Positions 1 through 12,840 of a DNA stretch of 64,000 nucleotides are shown in pieces. The DNA is from Polytrichum commune. Lineage: Eukaryota > Streptophyta > Polytrichopsida > Polytrichales > Polytrichaceae. Position 1 is the first letter of the stretch. Each line of letters opens with the position of its first letter. The DNA is taken from contig OX485803.1 in assembly GCA_950295325.1 (NCBI GenBank), positions 16,244,001 to 16,308,000 on the forward strand, given 5' to 3'. A model generated the notes under the pieces. The model ran no database searches, was not told the origin of the DNA, and saw only the letters and a list, made by a program, of their open reading frames with translations. The position numbers were made by a program, and so were the translations under genes.

Positions 1-120
1 AGGTTGGTAATTATCCTGACAACTCAAACGTCAGTCTCGTTATTTCTCAAACTCGACCATTTCATATGTACATGTAGCATCACCGGGAGGTAATTATTTC
101 CAAGTTTCTTTCATAATAAA

Positions 121-190
121 GCCCACACATACTGGTGGCAGTGAACTGAGTTCGCCCATTCACTGTTGCCCACCACCAGTATGTGTGGGC
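121..190. repeat. 70-nt foldback with an 18-bp perfect outer stem
   Basis: Positions 121-138 (GCCCACACATACTGGTGG) are the exact reverse complement of 173-190. A second 7-bp inner stem pairs 139-145 (CAGTGAA) with 159-165 (TTCACTG), leaving an asymmetric bulge at 166-172. The size and bulged stem resemble a miRNA precursor or a tiny foldback transposon; the sequence alone cannot separate these. Confidence 0.75.
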
Positions 191-889
191 AGGGTATAAG
201 ACTAAAAGTATTTTCTAAAAATTGGGTAAAGCTCCCTCAGTTGTAGGGGAGGCATCCGGCTATCCCAATGCACTTACAAGAACTTGCTCCGGAGATTTTT
301 GAGTAGCTTTATAGTTAAGTAGCTTTTGCACATGTTCATGGTTTAATCTACCAAGCAATGAATGTTGGGCAGTTTTTGTCCCCTACCCAAATGCCTTTCT
401 ACTCATCTATCTTACCATCAGTTTTTGTTAATGGAGCTCCTCGTGCCCTTATAGCTAAGACTAAAGAGCAACCAATCATAAGGGCGGGAGGCGACACTTT
501 TAAAGGTCCTACATTCTTGCCTCATGTCTAGGTACCGATGGGAGGGAGAGTCAGTGGTTGAGGCTTAAAACCTCCACTTGTAAGCCATGCCACATCATTT
601 GCCAACTAGGCTGGGCACTGGATAATGTCGATGGTGTGAAGGCCGGGTTGTTAGAACTAACTTTTAGTCTTAACTAAGGCAATTGAGATCTGTCTCTGAC
701 AATCCGACACCTGCAGCTCATAAATTCTCATGTAGAGTTATCGTCAAAGACCATCCTTAGTCCATTCAAGAGCTTCACACTCCGAAACTCTTTTAAATTG
801 TAGTTGTACGGAACTCTGACCTAACAGGTGTTCAAGCATTCACGTTTTTATTAAGTGTGCGTGCAAGCAGGTAGTGATCGACAACATGG

Positions 890-947
890 CTTTATTCAAA
901 CACTCAACTGACTTTATTCAAACACCCAACTGACTTTATTCAAACAA
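890..947. repeat. Short tandem repeat, about 2.5 copies of a 23-24 bp unit
   Basis: The unit TTTATTCAAACACYCAACTG recurs in a row; the last copy is partial and diverges after TTCAAACA. No function is apparent. Confidence 0.7.
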
Positions 948-3799
948 AAGCCCTCAGGCAATAGCACAAACATATCAATTTCACTCTCTTCCTGAGAGCT
1001 CAAACAATTGTTTTCCGGAGGGATTCAGAGCCCACTGTCACAACCTAATGAGGCACATAAAAAGACGATTTCTTTTTTATAGAAAGAATGGGCTTCATTC
1101 CCAAAGTTTCACCACAAAGTATTAAGACACAAAAGGAGTTCGAGCTCCCTTCTTGAGAGTCGAAACCGTTGATTTCATTAGGGAATGCTCACACTTAAGT
1201 GAAAATCATACAGGGTGTTTTTCAGAAACAAGGCTTCCCACCTAATGTTGAACAAGAGACAATTGTTCTACTCAAGCTCAACAAATCCACTCTCTTCCCA
1301 AGAGGGATACAAATTTTTTAATACATCTACTTATATATATATATATATGCTCCTTCTGACTATGGCCTACAAGGTTAAAATGGGAGAGGGGAGCATAGTG
1401 CTAGACCCTCGAGAGTGGTGATTGTCCATAGCCAAAGATTCAAGCCACAAAACAATTCATGCCTATAGAATCACACCGGTCCATACACTAATAAGTACTT
1501 CCATTGAATTTTATCACAACCAACAAACACAAACACCTATCTCTTTCCAAACAACATAACCCACACATCACCTTACTATGCAACTATTTCATCTAACAAA
1601 ACACCCCTTCAACCCAAACCACGTATCTGTAATTATTCAAATTGGATTCCTATGCCTCTTCTCTACCACACACCTACCTACCATCGGAATAAATTTCAAA
1701 TGTTTTTTATAAAATAGACACACATAAAAACACAACATAACAACCACACACACACCAACCAATACAACGCCTACCAAGAAACCATCACACCACACATACA
1801 TAAAAACCACATTCACATGACCATGGGGATCTCCTTTATGTTGGAGAGGATATTGAAACTAACCTAGATCCCACCAATGCCCGCACCAAATAAATCAGAA
1901 TATCCATCCTCAAAGTACATCAACAACACCACATACACCCACATATTCCCCTTTACACTATCACTTGACACCTTTCTAAGAAGCCGCAAATTCTCCCAAC
2001 AAAAAAAATCAAAAAATCAAAAAAATCATACATATAAATTTCTACCTTCGCCTGCATAAACAACACCAATGAGAGTCATGTCACAATGGGGTGGCATGGC
2101 CTCAAACATGAATGCTCTTTATTCATGACTATGGTTCAATAAATCAAGCCAAATCACAAAAACATTTAGTTTATAAACCAAATCAATAGCATGAATCAAT
2201 ACAACACTAACTCGTGCAACAAAAAAGTGGCTATTGTTCTAACGTCACATATGTCGACATAAGGATGACATGGAGAGAACTTAGTTAATGTGGCACTAGG
2301 GAGAGTGTATTAAGACATCCTTGTGAAAGGATACACAATACATTGACAAACTACTCATACTCCTTTGGTAAATGACTTCACAAAAGTGCAAACTCAATTC
2401 CATGAAGGTTCCAAGCTAGTTCATGAATCTTCCAGAAGCTGTTACCAAAGTGTTCTATCAATTTTATAAACATTCTAAATTAGTTCAAGATTTTTCTAAA
2501 CTAACTTGACACGTGGCACACCCCAAATTCAAAGTAATGGACCTTTACCTCTAGCAGCTTCATGAATCTTTCAAATCGATTTCATAAATATTTTCGCACT
2601 GCGTGGTTTTTGTATTCTCAACTTTTCGTCTCCTCGTTTGGCATCCTTTGCCTTCTTAGTGTTCATTGGTTCTTCTTTGTTTTGTGTTTACCTGGAAGCC
2701 CTCTAGTTTGAATGTCAATTTATTGTCTTCTTCTTCTAGTCTTTCAATATAGTACCTCAAAGTCGGAAGCAAGCAATGTCAATTATTCTATGGTCTTTGA
2801 CTACTGTACATGGAAGTAAGCAACACAAACCCAATATAGTTGGTGTGCGCAGTCTCGTGGATTTGATTATGGGAAGAGTGTTGATTGCGTGAGCAAAGCG
2901 CATAGTGTGTTTGAAACGATTGAATGTGTTTGAACAATCCAATCAAAATTTTGGTAGAGCTAGACATGAGGAGCAATTAGGAGAATCCTTATACATGATG
3001 TACCGTTCTTTGTGAAATGAAGTACTACAGTTCATGAAATTGATTTCGTAAAGTTGTGAATATGGGTACCAAATCATGAAGTTGTTCACAACATGTAGTG
3101 AAATTGGTTGAAAGCTCAAGCTAAATTGGTTGTCGATATAGTGAACTTGATTTACGATTCCAATGAAATTGGTAGAACCTATTGCTAAATTGATTCGTCA
3201 AATCATGAAATTGAGAACACAGATTTGTGAATTCATCTTACCAAAAGAGTAATGCAGTTACTTATCCTAATCGAACACTCACATTGAGTGATATGTGGAT
3301 CTAAAAAAGGACACCAAAAACCCATTTGTGTAATAAATAATGGTTATAATACCATGCTCATAATTTGTTAACTATTATAGGTTCCATAGTCACCATTATT
3401 TCATGAACATGTGTGATCATTCAAGACAAAAACATTCCTGACTATGATCATGAATACGATCTCGATACAAGCTCCGAAAATAATGCGAACTTTGGCAACA
3501 ACCTTGATTTGGATTGTCTAATAGTTCACAAGCTTAATATGCTAATCAGAAAATTAAGCAACTCTTTAAGACGGGTCTATGGTTGACCTTAACTAGTGTG
3601 AGAATCTCGCACTCTAATTAACGTCCATAAGATCTCATCCGTTACGGGATGGAATCCCCGATTCCTTGGGCACTAGATAAACGCTGCCCTTGAGTTATTG
3701 GACGGTGGACCTCCAATACATCCACAAAACCACAGATATGGATGAATGTCCGGCCAACTCTAGCCCTATGTATGGATGAATTCCGTTCCCAATTTCAAA

Positions 3800-4991
3800 C
3801 TGTAAGTATATCCGGCTGGGTGAACAATACCCGCCGTCCAGCGCGGGTCGCCGCGCATCCAGCCCGGCCGGTGATCGAGGCGCAAACCGGGTACCCGGCC
3901 ACCCCTCGCATCACGGCCCGAAAGTCCCGGCCTGAAATTCAAATTTACGACGGGTTCGGCACCGGACCCCCGCAAAACGCTGGGAACCTCCGGGAACCCG
4001 TTGGGAACTCGCACAGGACCCTGCAGCCTAGAAACAGGAGACAGAAGGGAGTCGTCGCGACGACAGTTTGCATTCGTTGCGTTCATTGTTTGGGGAATTG
4101 GGCTTCGAGATTAGTAGTCGTCGCTGGGATTTGTGCTTGCCGGCAATCCGGGGCGCTGTATCTGCGCTGTTGTCGTGGTTTAATAGCAATGTGTTTTTGC
4201 TCCTTGGATCTGGTGCCCCATAAACTCTGTTTCTCTGGGTTCTATGTACATATAAAGCTTGCGGGGGCGAGAGACTTTGAGCTTTGAAGCTTGCTTGGCT
4301 TCAGAGCCATTGACGTTCATCAGCATTTGGTGATAGCGTTGGTTGCGTTGGGGTTAGAGGGTTGGTGATGAAATCCGTCATCAGGTGTGGATGGGGTGGC
4401 GTTTTTATGTAGGCAAGTAAATATGTGTGTGTATGGGTGAGTCAATGAAGCTTGCGTTGAATTGCTTCTAGGGTGATGACGAACACATGTTTGCTGCTGT
4501 TTTTGAAGACTAGGTTGAGTTTTGTTTTTAGTAGGGTAGTTTCCTGTCTTGGAGACATGGAGGTCTCGAGTGGTCTTGACCGATGAGACTCACTCGCATG
4601 GGCGATGGTCCTTGTCTCTATAGTTTAGTGTCTGCAATTTAGCTCGCCCGTTGAACGAAAAGAAAGGCCCCACTCTTGTAACTGGTCATTAAGCCTTCCA
4701 AATTTATGAACTCAGCTGAACCAAAAAGAAAGCGCTCTGGCGTTTAGAATATCATCAGTGTCAACCGCAATTGCAAGAGGTAGTTACCCGAATATCATAG
4801 CAATTTGCACTAGGTAAATTATCCTGATGTAGAGTTCTACTCCTGGACACCGAGCATAATTTATTCATTGAATGGGGTACGTGGTTGTAAGTTATGATGG
4901 TTCGACAAAGAAGTCCATAAGAGGCAGCTGCCGTTGCTACTACACACGGATGATGTTGGAGGTAGAGAAAAATTGAGCACAGAAACACAAG
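3800..4991 (+). promoter_or_regulatory. GC-rich upstream region and probable 5' leader of the KIN-8B gene
   Basis: Base composition changes abruptly from AT-rich to GC-rich between about 3.8 and 4.3 kb, directly upstream of the kinesin start codon at 4992. A TATAAA box lies at 4251-4256 in the context ACATATAAAGC. If it is used, the leader would be about 700 nt and could hold a 5'UTR intron. A 181-codon open frame at 3742-4287 crosses this region but has frames open on both strands, as GC-rich promoters often do, so I do not call it a gene. Confidence 0.4.
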
Positions 4992-7900
4992 ATGCCGCCA
5001 GCTAGACGCTCGAAATCGGTTATCCAGACGCCACGAACGACGACGACAAGAAGACTTCATCGCAGTCCAAGCGCAGACCCCACAAGGAGAGAGAGAGCAC
5101 TTCGCAGTACTCCGTCCACAAGGTTTGCATTAATGAGTCACAGTGTGGCTGAACAAGAAGACGTGGAGGAGGAAGAATTCTCCTTCCACCCTACCCCGAG
5201 TGCATCAAGGTTCCACGATGAGACAGGGTCGCAACAACAATACTTGAGCTCTGTGCTATCGAAGAGCAGCCATCCGAGTGTTGCTTTGCAGTCTCCAAGG
5301 GTAACGAGGTCTTCCGCAAGGTCAAGGCTGTCGAGGGCGAGCAATGTGGAAGCTGAGAGCCAGACACCGAAGGAGAATACTGATCCCTCAGGAAGTCATA
5401 ACTGGATTAATGGGCTGAGAGGAGAAGGCGGTGACGAGGGTAAAGCTCCTGTCACACGGAGCAGGATGGTGCAGAGTGTGGTACCTGTCAAACATGTCTT
5501 TGCCATGCAAAACCATGTCCCAAGGTCTGCTTTCCACATTTTCTTCTTCTCACAACCTCTGTGAAGTGATGTATTCATCTTTTAGGGTACATGAAGTGCA
5601 TGTGGATTTTTGTGGTTTAGTCATGGTGCTTTATGGCTTCGCAGCCTACGAAGTCCCAGGGTTTCTTTTCCACCTTTCGTTTTTCTCACAAACTCTCTGG
5701 ACTGAGCGGGAATCTGATCATTTTTAAAGACACATGAAGTGTATGTAGGTTTTTGTGGTTTTGTCGTGGTGCTTTATGGGTGTTGATGAGTAAATTGGAT
5801 GTGCATTATCTTTCGCAGCCTACGAAGTCCCAAGGTCCGTTTTCCTCCTTTTGTTTTTCTCACAAACTCGCTGAAGTGATCAGGAATCTGAGCATTTTCC
5901 AGGAAACATGAAGTTTATGTGGATTTATGTGGTTTAGTCATGGTGCTTTATGGGTGTTGATAAGTGAGTTGGATTTGCATAATCCTTCGGAGGCTAAGTT
6001 TGGTTTCGAACTTGGAATATTGTGTTACTGGTGGGATGGTTAGGCAATTGTCGCAAGGGTGCGAGGACAGGCTTGGTTCTCAAAGTATTGGACCAGGTTG
6101 TTGGGAATCTTTAAAATTTGAAGTCTAATGAAGTCTGGGGTTTATACAGGTCAGCCGTGTCGGAACAGCGGAAGGGGAAGACAATGGGACTAAGAGGTCG
6201 ACACTTAGGCGACGAACTTGAAACTCTTGGAGAGGAGGATCATGCAGGAGGGGCTGGAACCCGCATCATGGTGTATGTCCGGCTGCGGCCCATGTCCAAG
6301 AAGGAGAAAGAAGCAGGCGCTCAAAGCTGCGTGCGTGTTGATAACAAGCGGGACATCTATTTGACAGAATTTGCAAATGAGAATGACTATTTACGTCTCA
6401 AGCGCTTGAAAGGGCGACATTTTGCGTTTGATGCAGCATTTCCTGATACCACTGCCCAGCAAGAGGTCTACAGCACGAGGTGTGTCTGGATTCTACCCAC
6501 ATTTGTATTTCACCATATTTGGGCCATTTTTGAACATGATGGTCACTCACGTTTGCTCGGTGACCACCATCATCATAGACAAAGTAACCTTAGTCCGTCG
6601 ATGTGAAACATAAGTTTACGCCATTTGGAACACGATGGTCACTCTTAGCATTTCAATATGTTTCTCACCGCACGTGCTCGGTGACCACCATCATAGCGAA
6701 ACCGACCTTAGTCCGTCGATGTCAAACATAAGTTCATGCCATTTCCAAATAGAATGCTCACTCTTAGCATTTGAGTTTGATTCTCACCCATGTGCTCGGT
6801 GACCACCATCACAGCGAAACCGACCTTAGTCCGTTGATGTCAAACATAAGTTCATGCCATTTCCAAACAGAATGCTCACTCTTAGCATTTGAGTTTGATT
6901 CTCACCCATGTGCTCGGTGACCACCATCATAGTGGAACCAATCTTAGTCCGTCGATGTCAAACATTAGTTTATACCATTTCCGAACAGAGTGGTCACTCT
7001 CAGCATTTGAATTTGATTCTCATCCATGTGCTCGATGACCACCATCATAGTGGAACCGACCTTAGTCCGTCGATGATGTCAAACCAAAGTTTATGAATTA
7101 CATTCTGAAACTCGGAGGGTGCAGTACGGCAGCTCTGGTGGAGGGAGTATTACAAGGGCGGAACGGGTCGGTGTTCTGCTATGGTGCCACAGGAGCGGGA
7201 AAGACGCATACAATGCTGGGTACAGTCCAGAATCCGGGAGTTATGGTGTTGGCTCTCAAAGACCTCTTCAATAAAATAAAGCTGCGGAGCACCGGTGAAC
7301 ATGTTGTCAAGCTTTCCTACCTGGAGGTTTACAACGAGACTGTCAAGGATCTGCTCTCACCGGGCCGTGCACTCGTTCTTCGGGATGACGGCAAACAGGT
7401 AAATTATCTTCGAGCACCTCCTATGGTCACTTTAAAATGATTCTCTCAGCAATCGGCTTACAAAGTATTTTGAGCCAATGCTGCATACTTCTCTCACGCA
7501 TAGACAGGATATATATCATAAATCTCCATTGCTCACTGATCCGATTATTTGAGAGAGAAACTACCTTCTAAAGTCATTCAACCCTCATCTTGAGGTTGAG
7601 ACAGGGATTGGAGGGTTGCCTCTCTCTCAATAATCGGTGGGCAATAAGTATAAGGCTATGTGGGCGGGGGTGGTATGGTATGAGCATGAGGTCTTGCCCT
7701 CAAAAAACATAGAGAAAGGCGATTTTTGAGAGAAACATTTTCCAGTGATCATAGGAGTTGCTCTTACTCTGGAGGGACTTTCCTTAGTATACGATATAAC
7801 GATAAGGATATGAGGATGCGTTGATGTATTAATGTGTTAGGAATGAATACTAAGGCATTTGTCAATTTTCGGAAGGAAATAATTGTTGTTCAGGGAGGCA

Positions 7901-10900
7901 ACTTACACCTTGACGCCATGTTGACGCCATGTCTTGGTCATGGTTGTCGCTATGGAACACGAGGTATCTGGTCTTCTGACCTCGGTTTTCTTTGTGTGAC
8001 CAGGGAATAATAGCAGCAGGGATTACACAGTATCAGGCATATTCAGCTGATGAGGTATGGAATCAGCAGTTGCGTCGATAGGTGCTTGTTGTTGGCTCTA
8101 AAGGATGTGATCGAAGAGTAACCTGCAGTGGTTTTTAATTCCCTCAACTTTGATTTCTTATTTATGTTGTGCAATGTCCAGATCATGACACTGCTGCACA
8201 GGGGCAACCTGAACAGGACAACAGAACCGACTCGTGTCAACGAAACTTCCTCACGATCTCATGCCATTCTACAGGTGCGTGTCAAGCTCAGGTCGACATG
8301 GTAATATGGGGATATTAGACCAACTTTGTTGAATTCGCTTCGTCTTTGGTAGTATTAGGTGCTTGTTTGACTTGAGAAAGACCCACTGGTACTCTTTCAG
8401 CAGATTTGCGCAGGAGCCTACTTTCACGAGAAATTGCAACTTATTCTGTTCAACAACATCCATCCCCGAATATATGTGAATTGGATTATGTGGTTCATAC
8501 TTAGGGATCATAAAGAGACAGCATGTGGACTTGTGGTGTAGGTGGTTGCAGAGTACAAGATGCAGCAAGAGCTGGGAGTTGTGTCGCGAGTTGGTAAATT
8601 GTCTTTGATCGATTTGGCGGGGTCAGAACGAGCACTTGCAACAGATCAAAGGACACTTCGGTCAGTAGAGGGTGCCAACATAAACCGCTCTCTCCTGGCT
8701 TTAAGTAGTTGCATCAACGCACTATGTGAGGGGAAAAAGCACATTCCTTTCAGGAACTCTAAGCTCACTCAACTTCTCAAGGTTAGTGAAGTTTTTGGTT
8801 TGCGCTTTTGATGTGAGCATGCCACCCTTTACAGCTGCCATAATGACTCTTGGTGAGATCTGGCACATCGGAAATTCTCACTGGCAACCAACTAGGAAAC
8901 ATCAATGGGTCAAAAACTACAGTCTGGAGGTTTCTCAGTAAACCTCAGTCTCCGAGTTCCTCATCTCTCTTAACCCTATCTCAGATATGAAATTGTGTTC
9001 GCGTTCTCACTATTTTCCTCGAGTCAGTTGACACTGGCATCCATGGCACACTTTGTTCTTATAGCTGATCGGGCGATCTTGACAGGATTCCCTAGGAGGA
9101 GCATGCCAAACAGCCATGATAGCCAATATCAGTCCAAGCAACGGCTCTTTTGGAGAGACACAAAACACTCTCCATTGGGCAGACAGGGCCAAGGAGATTA
9201 GAACCAAGGTGGGAATTTGAAATCCTAAAAAGTGAGGAATATCTAGCGAAGTTCTCTCAAATGCCTTGAAGACGAAGACGTATTATTGTCCAATTTTCTG
9301 ATTGTGCAACCTGTGTCTATCTCATTGTTTATGTGACAACGTCATTGTGCTTCAGGGTTGCGAAGCACAGGAAGAGTTAAGCGTTCCAGAGGATGATGCT
9401 GAGAAGTCGAAGCTGTTACACCGAATCCAGAAAGAGAATCAGCTGCTCCGAATGCAGGTTGAGCAGTTACATGAGAAGGTGGTTGGGGGCAGTCCCTCCA
9501 GGACCACCTCAATGGAATGTTCTCAAGGCTTGGCGGAGCTAGAGAACGTCGTGCAAGTGACCTCGCCGCCCTTTGCTACGTCGATGGTCCCATACTCTCA
9601 AGAAAGTCCCTCATATGTAACTTACCGCAATTATCTTATCACTCTCGGGTATTGGTGGATTAATTGAAGGGTAGTGACTACTTGTCACTGCATTGGGATG
9701 CAATCTGACAGATGTTATAGACAAGCACATGGTCATTTCTAATTGTGTTTGTCTTCCTTAACTTGTGCTAGTTGGAAGAACTGCTGCTGGCGTGAAGTTG
9801 ACAAATATGCAAATGATGAACCTTGGACTACATATGTCGCCTTGATGCTCTCGAGAATCATAATTTATGTCTGTATCTTGTCAAGAAACAAGGTAGAGTA
9901 TAATCCGGTCACCATTGAACTGACTTCGTTTGACGAGTTTTAGGTTCAGGCTTTGATGAAATCTTTAATGCTTTGGGTACAGGCAAAGACACCCGGACGG
10001 CTGCACAGCACTCTGAGCACTAGGGAATTTCCAGAGAGAGTGACTTCAGAACAGACCATTCGGGACCTGCAACGAACAATCCAGCTACTGGAGATGGACA
10101 TCGACCTCCTGAAGAGAGAATCCAGTCAACGAGAAGAGAAGCAACACCAGGCACACATGCAGGAGCTAAAGAAAAAAGATGAACTGATACAGAGGCTCTT
10201 ACAAAAGAGCTCAAACGACGAAATCAGAAGAAGATCTATTTGTACACCAACCAAGCGCGACGAGAACAACACGGTTGGGTCCAAGCGAAGTGCCCTTGAG
10301 CAGAGAAGGTTGAGCACACCGGCAGTGAACATGAAGTCAGTTTCTGGTCTTCCTCCCACGGGTTCGAAGCTCTATAACCTGAGTGGCCGCGTTACAAGAA
10401 GCCAAGTGACCCCCAAGGTTACGTTGAAACAGAGTCTTAGCTCTCCAGCCAAGAAAACGGCTGTCAAGGGGCTTGTCCCGGAGAGTGCCAATCGTAAACG
10501 AACCTTCTGGGATATAACAAACTTGAACACATCGGCGGAGATGGTCCCTTCCAAATCCACAAGGAGAAACACGACTGCGGCGGCTAAAACCCCATCCATG
10601 CTCCTACAAGTAAGCCAGCCATTTCCTCGTCCCTTCTCTTGAGCAACCTCTGATTGCAGGATGTGCTTGAACATTAAGGTAGAGGGTGTAAACCGTCACT
10701 ATTAAACGCTTAGCGTATATACTATAATTAGATTTAAAAGTGTAGAATGATTCTCTTTAGCAATTGAAAGAGAATTCCAATCCACCAAACCCAAAGTTTG
10801 TCTCGATTGAGTTCCTTATGCAAAGTTATATGGGTGCAAAGTTCTATTGGGAGATGACCCAAAACGAACACAGGAGCTAGATGATAGGGTACTGGACATT

Positions 10901-11302
10901 CTCAGAATCAATGTGTACTTATTGACCAAGATTTTAGGGTGTTGGTTTTGGGTGGAGTTTTGGCTTTAGCATCATCTACCTTAGGGAAATTTGGAATTTT
11001 TGATATACAATGTCGTGGGATTTCGACCGGAATCTGTGAAACGCAAATCGGTTGGAAACAACAAATGCGAGGATGTGTTCATGTATTGTGGTCGAAAGAT
11101 GATCTGTTCACAGATTGCGATTCACTTCCAACAGAACTTCTTATTTGTCATTTCGACAGCTATCGATCGATGTCTGCCTGCTGCTTATAGTTTTTCCTTA
11201 ATCTCTCCTTCATATGATGCAAGTGGGAGAAGCTTACTGACAAATTGGCACTCTCATCCTTGTTCTCAGCCGGGCTTTGCAACTCAGCGCCGACTTTCTT
11301 GA
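4992..11302 (+). CDS. KIN8B: Kinesin-8 family motor protein, KIN-8B type
   Basis: Microtubule motor with a central motor domain. Modelled exons: 4992-5524, 6150-6479, 7125-7398, 8004-8054, 8182-8274, 8542-8781, 9086-9208, 9356-9616, 9983-10609 and 11270-11302; phases agree and give 854 residues. About 216 Ser/Arg-rich residues precede the motor, which begins at IMVYVRLRP (about 217). Visible nucleotide-binding motifs are the P-loop GATGAGKT (308-315), switch I NETSSRSH (416-423) and switch II DLAGSE (451-456). The segment [20 protein letters not shown] and the phrase [19 protein letters not shown] match plant KIN-8B as I remember it. After about 548 come coiled-coil heptads and a basic Ser/Thr-rich tail ending [10 protein letters not shown]. 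The start is the first ATG of the first exon. Least certain is the junction after 9616, where a small extra exon near 9771 cannot be excluded. Kinesin-8 motors generally control microtubule plus-end length; the role here is inferred from family. Confidence 0.93.
5505..5990 (+). repeat. Three diverged tandem copies around the exon 1 splice donor
   Basis: The exon 1 end and donor (GTCCCAAG/GT, from 5517) plus about 120 bp of intron recur at about 5653 and 5827. Each copy has a GTCCCA(A)GGGT-like donor, then a pyrimidine-rich stretch with TTTTCTCACAA, then a CATGAAGT...TGTGGTTT...GTGCTTTATGG block. The second and third copies are preceded by TTCGCAG, an acceptor-like sequence, which could in principle make decoy mini-exons of about 16 nt. 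Confidence 0.75.
6521..7090 (+). repeat. Five tandem copies of a 118-bp unit inside the motor-domain intron
   Basis: The core GCTCGGTGACCACCATCA starts at 6555, 6676, 6794, 6912 and 7030, a spacing of 121, 118, 118 and 118 bp. Each unit continues with CTTAGTCCGTCGATGTCAAA and a CACTCTTAGCATTTGA block. The array fills nearly all of the intron between 6480 and 7124. The unit is not a multiple of three and carries stops, so it is not coding. Confidence 0.92.
7541..7637. repeat. Small foldback in a KIN-8B intron
   Basis: CCGATTATTTGAGAGAGA (from 7541) pairs with the reverse complement of TCTCTCTCAATAATCGG (ending 7637), with one indel, around a loop of about 55 nt. It sits inside the intron 7399-8003. 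Confidence 0.5.
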
Positions 11303-12840
11303 GGATTGCCTACCTTATCCTCGAAGTGCGACAGCAGTATTTTCAGCTCCAAGCCAATCCTCTCCGATTGTCTGCCACTGTAATATGTCACAGATTTGGT
11401 CCTTTTACACATTGTCAATTTATTTCCAAAAAAAAGAGAGTCAATTAAACAGAAAAATTAGAAGCAGAAAAATTCCGTCATAGATTCAATACTGTACAGA
11501 TTGGTTCCTTCCGCTTACCTGAGTATTCTTTAGTACTTTGATTACAACTCAATCATGATACACAGTGCGCAGAATACAAAGATTGAAAGACATGTAACTG
11601 AGTCGATCATATTCACCATTTGATGCAAAAGCTGTTGGACTTCATCGGGCATGTAATGATTTTTGCATTTTTGTATTCTTGAATTACTGTGTCAAGTGAT
11701 TTGCTGCATTGCAGAGTTCTCATAGCAGTTACATTTTAGAGTTCATATCGATCACCAGTATTTCAAGAGGATTCCTATGTTTCAGTTATCACTTGCTAGA
11801 GGTTTTTGCTGTTAGACAGTCAATATTTCCTCAATTGTTGTTCTTCTTAATCATATGATCTCAAGTTGACACACTTTGATAGGGGGAAATAGATCGTACA
11901 TTCTTCACAGTTTTTATTTTAATTCTGTACAGCTACATGAGAAATGTACACCATGATTTGAGATCTGTTTATTTAATTTAAATACCTGGAGGATCAAAGG
12001 GGTGATAAAAGTCGCAAGCCAGTGAGTGCAGGTAAACAATATAACCTGGTTGTTAGATGTAGAAAGCATTGAGATCCAGACAGTTATAAAATGCTTCGTG
12101 ATATTCAAGAGCAAGAATATTTAAACGCTGAATACATGACCACAATATCTGGACATGAACCATTTTCCTCATGTGAAAATGGCAAGAGAGAAGATGCTTT
12201 TGCTTTAGACCACTGCTTGTTAGACCATTGCAGTTTTGAAGCTTTATTCCCAAGGTATCTAAGTAGAAGTGATGAAAAACCATTCCCTCTCTTCACATGG
12301 TCAACTTCCAAAATCGGACTAAAGAGGCAGTACCTTTCACACTTTGATTGACCTATTTCAGATTATATTTTGTGGTTCTGGCATAATTTGTGTGTTTCAG
12401 TCATCACTTGTCTATAGCTGGTGGGAAGTGTGCCCTATGGACCTTGCTTACCTGCGAAAAAGTATTGTACAACAGAGTGGCGATGATATTCAAGTGTTTG
12501 GAGCAAGATGCATTTAGAAACAATATGAGCAAATTGTATCTAGCATAACGGAAATATTGTACAGCAGATAACTCTACACCGATGGCAGAGCTTCATGAAT
12601 CATACACATCATGTAGGAAGTGATCCAAGTGTGGTTGGTTTCTTTTCTTTCGGAAGTCTTTGTCCTCCTTACTGGAATAGGTCTGAAGTACAAATTAAGA
12701 ATGTTGTATCCTTGCAGCCCTGAGAAAACAGAACTGGCAATCCACGTGAACAAGTAGAGTTTTATCACACTCGAGAGGGAGAAATTCTTCATCACGGTTG
12801 CACCATCATACCGTTTTTTCATTGCAAAGGACACAGTTGC

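Larger units (their letters stand above)
1..3740. other. Intergenic, no gene recognised
   Basis: AT-rich sequence with only short open frames that show no family features. It contains the foldback at 121-190, a short tandem repeat near 890-947, a TA run near 1330-1348, and at 2.4-3.3 kb many loosely repeated short motifs of the type ATGAAATTG. No transposase or reverse transcriptase motif was seen. It is probably decayed transposon DNA, but that is inference. Confidence 0.5.

Noticed and set aside
3742..4287. 181-codon open frame upstream of KIN-8B
   Set aside because: GC-rich stretch with long frames on both strands, no family resemblance, and a TATA box near its end. More likely promoter and leader DNA.
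9771..9790. Small LEELLLA-coding exon in KIN-8B
   Set aside because: Acceptor TTGTGCTAG is plausible, but the only nearby donor gives the wrong phase for the exon at 9983, so it was left out of the model.
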